From Deltaproteobacteria bacterium (GTDB lineage: Bacteria > Desulfobacterota > Desulfobacteria > Desulfobacterales > SURF-15), in contig JAFDFZ010000058.1 of assembly GCA_019309565.1 (NCBI GenBank), forward strand, positions 1 to 48,233: DNA of 48,233 nucleotides, in the 5' to 3' direction. The notes under the pieces were generated by a model. The model was not told the origin of the DNA. It was given only the letters and a program-made list of their open reading frames with translations, and searched no databases. The position numbers and the translations under genes were made by a program. Numbering within the stretch: position 1 is the first letter of the stretch; every line of letters begins with the position of its first letter. This document shows, piece by piece, positions 44,714 to 48,233 of this stretch.

Positions 44714-46699
44714 ATGAAACGATCCATTCAAATTATCGCTCTGATAAGCATCGGATTGTTCTACCAATGCGCTCCAAAACCTCTTGCACCTCCGGTTGCG
44801 GTCCGTATGGACGAAGCTCACAGGCGGTTTGAAGCTGCCGAGCAGTTTTTTCAGAAAAAAGACTTTCAGAACGCCATTAAAACTTACTCCGCATTTCTGA
44901 AAGAGTTTCCTGATCACTCGCTTGTACCGGCCGCACTGCTTAAGATAGGAGACATATATGCTGCAACGGGCCGGTCGGAAAAAGCTCAAGAAACTTACAA
45001 CCGCTTGATCACACAGTACCCACAAAGCCCTTTTTATGTTGCAGCCATGCTTGGCATACTTCAACTGCACTATGATGAAGGCAAGTACAATGAGGTCATT
45101 GCACGAGCTGCCGATATTAAAGAGGATCGTCTTTCCAGATCGGAAGCGGTACGATTTTTACTTCTGCTGGCAGATTCCCATAATGCTGTTAGTGCTATCG
45201 AAGAAGCAGTTTTTTCTTACGCCAGAGCATTTGACAGGGCGGGGGTAAGCGAAAAAAAGCTTATTCTTCCCAAGCTTCAAAGTGCGCTTCAGGCGCTAGA
45301 TGCGGAAGCAATCGTAAGAATTTTGGCAAGGCTGGAAGATGCGGAGTCCAGGGGGTATCTTCTGTACCGGCTGGGTTTGCTCAGAGCCCGGCACCAGCAA
45401 TACAATGAAGCGGTAGGGGCTCTGGGGGAGCTGGTAGAGAAATTTCCAGATCATGAGTATGCCATAGAGGCGGAGATCCTTTTAGATGAATTCAAAGAGA
45501 TGGCTCTTTATTGGTCCCGAAAAAGAATTGCCTATCGTCGATATACCATTGGATGCATGCTGCCGCTTAGCGGACCTTATGCCACTTTCGGCAACCGGGC
45601 TTTGAAAGGGATTGAATTGGCCTTAAATCAGTTCAGTGCGAATGAAATGAACCCGCCCATGACAATCATTGTAAAAGACACAGCTTCTGAGTTGAACAGG
45701 GCATTGCAAGCTGTTGCCGAATTGGCCGAAGAAAATGTGGCGGCCATCATCGGGCCCATCAAAGCGGCGGAGGCAGCCGCTTTCGAAGCCCAGGACAGAG
45801 GAATCCCCATAATCACCCTGACGCAGAAAGACGATATCACGGTTATCGGCGATTTTGTTTTTCGCAATTTTATAACCCCGAAGATGCAGGTCAAGACCCT
45901 TGTATCCTATGCGGTCCATCATCTGGATGTTGATCGATTCGCCATTCTTTATCCAGATGAACCTTTTGGGAAAACCTATATGAATCTGTTTTGGGATGAA
46001 TTGTTGCTCAACGGAGGAAGGGTCATGGGCATCGAATCCTATGATCCGGCCCAGACGGATTTCGCGGATTCCATAAAAAAGCTGGTTGGGCTTTATTATG
46101 AGGTTCCGGAAGAATTGAAAGAAAAACATAAACCTCTGTTTTACAGCGAGCAGGCTTTTCAAGAAGATCAGGATTTGGACACGCAACTAAAACCGAAGAC
46201 AGAGGAAGAACCTAAGCCCATCATCGATTTCGGTGCCATCTTCATTCCGGATGCACCAAAGAAAGCGGGGTTGATTATTCCGCAGCTTGCCTATCACGAT
46301 GTGGTGGATGTGCATCTGCTGGGGACAAATCTCTGGCACTCTGATAAGCTCATTGAGATGGCCGGACAGTATCTTCAAGGGGCCATCATGGCCGATGGTT
46401 TTTTTTCAAATAGTCGTTCCGAAGCAGTTCAGCGGTTTACTAAAGATTTTCAGGAGGTCTACAGAAAGAGACCGGGGTTTATCGAGGCTATAACCTATGA
46501 TACAGCCATGATGCTTTTTGAAATCATGCGTCGTCCGGAAATCGGATCGAGAAGCATGCTAAAGGACGTTTTGCTGAAAATGAAAGATTATCCGGGCGTT
46601 ACCGGATCGACGAGCTTCAACGATGATGGGGATTGCGAAAAGCGTCTGTACCTGCTTCAGGTCAAGGGGAACAGATTTGTTGAGGTGCCCTACCGATAG
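44714..46699 (+). CDS. LpoA/branched-chain-binding-type lipoprotein with TPR repeats
   Basis: A 661-aa exported lipoprotein. The signal peptide ends with a lipobox-like FYQC (Cys19). About residues 35-250 have TPR-like repeats (FQNAIKTYSAFLKEFPDHSL, AQETYNRLITQYPQSPFY). From about 280 a periplasmic-binding-protein domain follows (IGCMLPLSGPYATFGNRALKG, IGPIKAAEAAAF, GSTSFNDDGD). The arrangement is that of LpoA, a penicillin-binding-protein activator, though binding of an amino acid or peptide is possible. Its stop is three bases before the waaA start. Confidence 0.86.
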   Translation: MKRSIQIIALISIGLFYQCAPKPLAPPVAVRMDEAHRRFEAAEQFFQKKDFQNAIKTYSAFLKEFPDHSLVPAALLKIGDIYAATGRSEKAQETYNRLITQYPQSPFYVAAMLGILQLHYDEGKYNEVIARAADIKEDRLSRSEAVRFLLLLADSHNAVSAIEEAVFSYARAFDRAGVSEKKLILPKLQSALQALDAEAIVRILARLEDAESRGYLLYRLGLLRARHQQYNEAVGALGELVEKFPDHEYAIEAEILLDEFKEMALYWSRKRIAYRRYTIGCMLPLSGPYATFGNRALKGIELALNQFSANEMNPPMTIIVKDTASELNRALQAVAELAEENVAAIIGPIKAAEAAAFEAQDRGIPIITLTQKDDITVIGDFVFRNFITPKMQVKTLVSYAVHHLDVDRFAILYPDEPFGKTYMNLFWDELLLNGGRVMGIESYDPAQTDFADSIKKLVGLYYEVPEELKEKHKPLFYSEQAFQEDQDLDTQLKPKTEEEPKPIIDFGAIFIPDAPKKAGLIIPQLAYHDVVDVHLLGTNLWHSDKLIEMAGQYLQGAIMADGFFSNSRSEAVQRFTKDFQEVYRKRPGFIEAITYDTAMMLFEIMRRPEIGSRSMLKDVLLKMKDYPGVTGSTSFNDDGDCEKRLYLLQVKGNRFVEVPYR

Positions 46700-46702
46700 A
46701 AA

Positions 46703-48013
46703 ATGAATATAGCCTACGCAGCATATAAGTCCGTTACTACGGGTCTTTTCATAACGCTGTTCCCCCCCTTTTGGGTTTATTCCCGCATCTCCGGCAAGTA
46801 CCTTGATGGTTTGGGGCAAAAAGCAGGCTGTTATCCCGAAACCATGGTGCAATCCATTTCAGGCTCACCCCGTATTTGGCTGCATGCAGTGTCGGTGGGA
46901 GAAGTCAGCGCGGCAATCCCCATTATCAGAGCGCTGGAAGAGAGCATCCCCGAATGCACCTTTATTCTATCAACCGGAACCGAACACGGCCAGGCATTTG
47001 CCAGGTCGAAAATGGGATCAACGGTGCACTGCATATATGCGCCGCTGGATTTTTTTCTTTCAACCCGCCGCGCACTTCAAACCTTCACTCCAGATGTTCT
47101 TGTTTGTGTGGAAACCGAAATATGGCCGAACTGGCTGATTGAGGCCCACCGATTGGGAGTTAAGACCGTGCTTGTCAACGGCAGGATCTCAAAACGCTCG
47201 TTTAGAGGCTATTTGAAAATTCGTTTCCTGATGCAACAGGCACTAAAACATATCCATGCATTCAGTATGATCGCAGAGGCCGATGCCGATCGAATCCATC
47301 GGCTGGGAGCGCCTGTGGGTCGAATTCAGATTAATGGCAACGCAAAATACGACATTTTGATCGGCGAGGTGGATGAACGTATTAAAGCCGATATGATGAG
47401 ACGCTACCGGCTCAACGGCGATCAACCGGTTTTCGTGGCAGGAAGCACCCGAGGAAAGGAAGGCACCATTGTTTTGGATGCCTATAAGAAGATCCTCAGA
47501 TCCGTTCCAGAGGCACTGTTGATCATAGCCCCCCGGCATGTAAAGCGAGCTCGCTCAATTGAGCGGCAGGCAAAAGCTAGAGGGTTTTCAAGCCAGTTTA
47601 GAACCAAACTAGATGACCCCGGGGCACTGCGAACCGCTCCTGTCATCATCGTCGATACCATCGGAGAACTGCAGGCGCTTTACAGCATTGCCTCTGTGGT
47701 GTTCTGCGGGGGCAGTCTGGTTCCTCGCGGCGGGCAAAACATTCTGGAAGCAGCTGTGTGGGCAAAACCCGTTTTGTACGGCCCCTCAATGGATGATTTT
47801 CTGGATGCAAAACAAATGATAGAGGAAGCCGGAGGGGGGGTACAGGTAAGGGACGGAGATGATTTAGCAGAAAAGGTCATTTTCTATCTCAACCACCCCC
47901 GGCAGGCTGAAATCATGGGAAGAAGTGCTCAAGCAGCTGTCTTATCCCATAAAGGAGCTGCGCAAAAACATGCCCGGGTTATCAGGCGTGTGCTGCAGAA
48001 CGGATGCGGTTAG
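46703..48013 (+). CDS. waaA: 3-deoxy-D-manno-octulosonic acid transferase
   Basis: A 436-aa GT30-type enzyme that adds Kdo to lipid A precursor at the inner membrane. Family features: N-terminal membrane anchor (VTTGLFITLFPPFWVYSR), HAVSVGEVSAAIPIIRALE, CVETEIWPNW, NGRISKRSFRGY, and near the C-terminus FCGGSLVPRGGQNILEAA. It overlaps no neighbour but starts three bases after the lipoprotein stop, so the two are cotranscribed. It confirms a Gram-negative envelope with Kdo. Confidence 0.95.
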   Translation: MNIAYAAYKSVTTGLFITLFPPFWVYSRISGKYLDGLGQKAGCYPETMVQSISGSPRIWLHAVSVGEVSAAIPIIRALEESIPECTFILSTGTEHGQAFARSKMGSTVHCIYAPLDFFLSTRRALQTFTPDVLVCVETEIWPNWLIEAHRLGVKTVLVNGRISKRSFRGYLKIRFLMQQALKHIHAFSMIAEADADRIHRLGAPVGRIQINGNAKYDILIGEVDERIKADMMRRYRLNGDQPVFVAGSTRGKEGTIVLDAYKKILRSVPEALLIIAPRHVKRARSIERQAKARGFSSQFRTKLDDPGALRTAPVIIVDTIGELQALYSIASVVFCGGSLVPRGGQNILEAAVWAKPVLYGPSMDDFLDAKQMIEEAGGGVQVRDGDDLAEKVIFYLNHPRQAEIMGRSAQAAVLSHKGAAQKHARVIRRVLQNGCG

Positions 48014-48154
48014 AAATCACTTAACTTCCTTCTTGACAAACAGGTGGTAATGGCGCAGTCTTAAAAAAATGGAGCATAATTTCTAGGCGCTTAGGGACAT
48101 CATATCGACAATTTGTTGTCGTTATTGAATTACATGCTTTTGATAAGCGTTTAT

Positions 48155-48200
48155 AGTGAACTAAAGTTTAAAGTGAGCTAAAGTGAGCTAAAGTTAAGGA
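48155..48200 (+). repeat. short tandem repeat AAGTGAGCTA
   Basis: Two perfect tandem copies of AAGTGAGCTA (48171-48190) are preceded by a variant AGTGAACTAAAGTTTA and followed by AAGTTAAGG. It lies in the gene-free end of the window after waaA. Confidence 0.75.
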
Positions 48201-48233
48201 ATTTGGTCTATTTTTAAAATGAAAGAGCGAAGC

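Noticed and set aside
48032..48060. TTGACA at 48032 as a promoter
   Set aside because: The sequence 17 nt later (CAGTCT) is a poor -10 box and no gene follows inside the window.

Overview
The window comes from a strictly anaerobic, sulfate-reducing deltaproteobacterium, most like the Desulfobacteraceae/Desulfobacterales. The evidence is a DsrC with both C-terminal cysteines, a siroheme-decarboxylase (Ahb-type) regulator-like enzyme, two Hdr/Flx-type electron-transfer clusters, a homodimeric pyruvate:ferredoxin oxidoreductase, an orange-protein (ORP)-like gene set, and sigma-54 activators beside the redox operons. Most genes are on the minus strand, in short operons separated by AT-rich, repeat-bearing gaps.

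Layout. (1) 1-6531, minus: a TusA-like protein, a giant HdrA fused to an NfnB/GltD-like flavoprotein, an MvhD protein, an FrhB-like iron-sulfur protein, and an HdrC/HdrD-like protein that runs off the window start. The last gene carries an in-frame UGA read here as selenocysteine. A good sigma-54 promoter precedes the operon, and a PAS/AAA+/Fis activator is transcribed divergently (6814-8199), followed by a REC-PAS-histidine kinase. (2) 10100-16539: a YkgJ-type cysteine-cluster protein, a DUF134 regulator, a DUF5320-like protein, a small zinc-ribbon protein and an FmdB-type protein. Then come two ferredoxin-MinD ATPases, an Mrp-NifX fusion and two NifX/ORP-like proteins, resembling the orp cluster of Desulfovibrio vulgaris. 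(3) 16804-20850: a UbiA-type prenyltransferase with a radical SAM/SPASM protein, a 170-bp MITE-like element with target duplication, a nitrilase-family amidohydrolase, an Ahb-type siroheme decarboxylase subunit and a YjbQ protein. (4) 20937-24823, minus: dsrC preceded by a flx-like cluster (FlxA-like flavoprotein, two iron-sulfur proteins, and an MvhD/FlxD-like protein with a second in-frame UGA). A second sigma-54 activator lies divergently upstream but has an internal deletion and frameshift in its PAS domain. (5) 27085-32050: a PocR-domain sensor, a free-standing NifX paralogue, an IscU/NifU-like scaffold and PFOR. (6) 32429-38789: housekeeping genes (ybeY, 7TM-HD phosphohydrolase, phoH, cvpA, hisH, hisF). 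(7) 38883-43793: flgM and associated proteins, a class II aldolase, a RelA/SpoT-like protein and a frameshifted DUF4124 protein. (8) 43918-48013: a composite repeat element of about 560 bp, an LpoA/branched-chain-binding-like lipoprotein and waaA.

How the genes work together: two Hdr/Flx modules would move electrons among NAD(P)H, ferredoxin and thiol/disulfide (DsrC-like) couples, PFOR supplies reduced ferredoxin, and sigma-54 activators match expression to redox supply. The least expected result is that both modules carry an internal UGA at a position where a paralogue or relatives have cysteine. Each UGA is followed after exactly 22 nt by a small hairpin loop of the form UGGNA, which is strong internal evidence for two selenoproteins that automatic annotation would truncate. 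The gaps also contain at least three families of short dispersed repeats, two of them with MITE-like structure.
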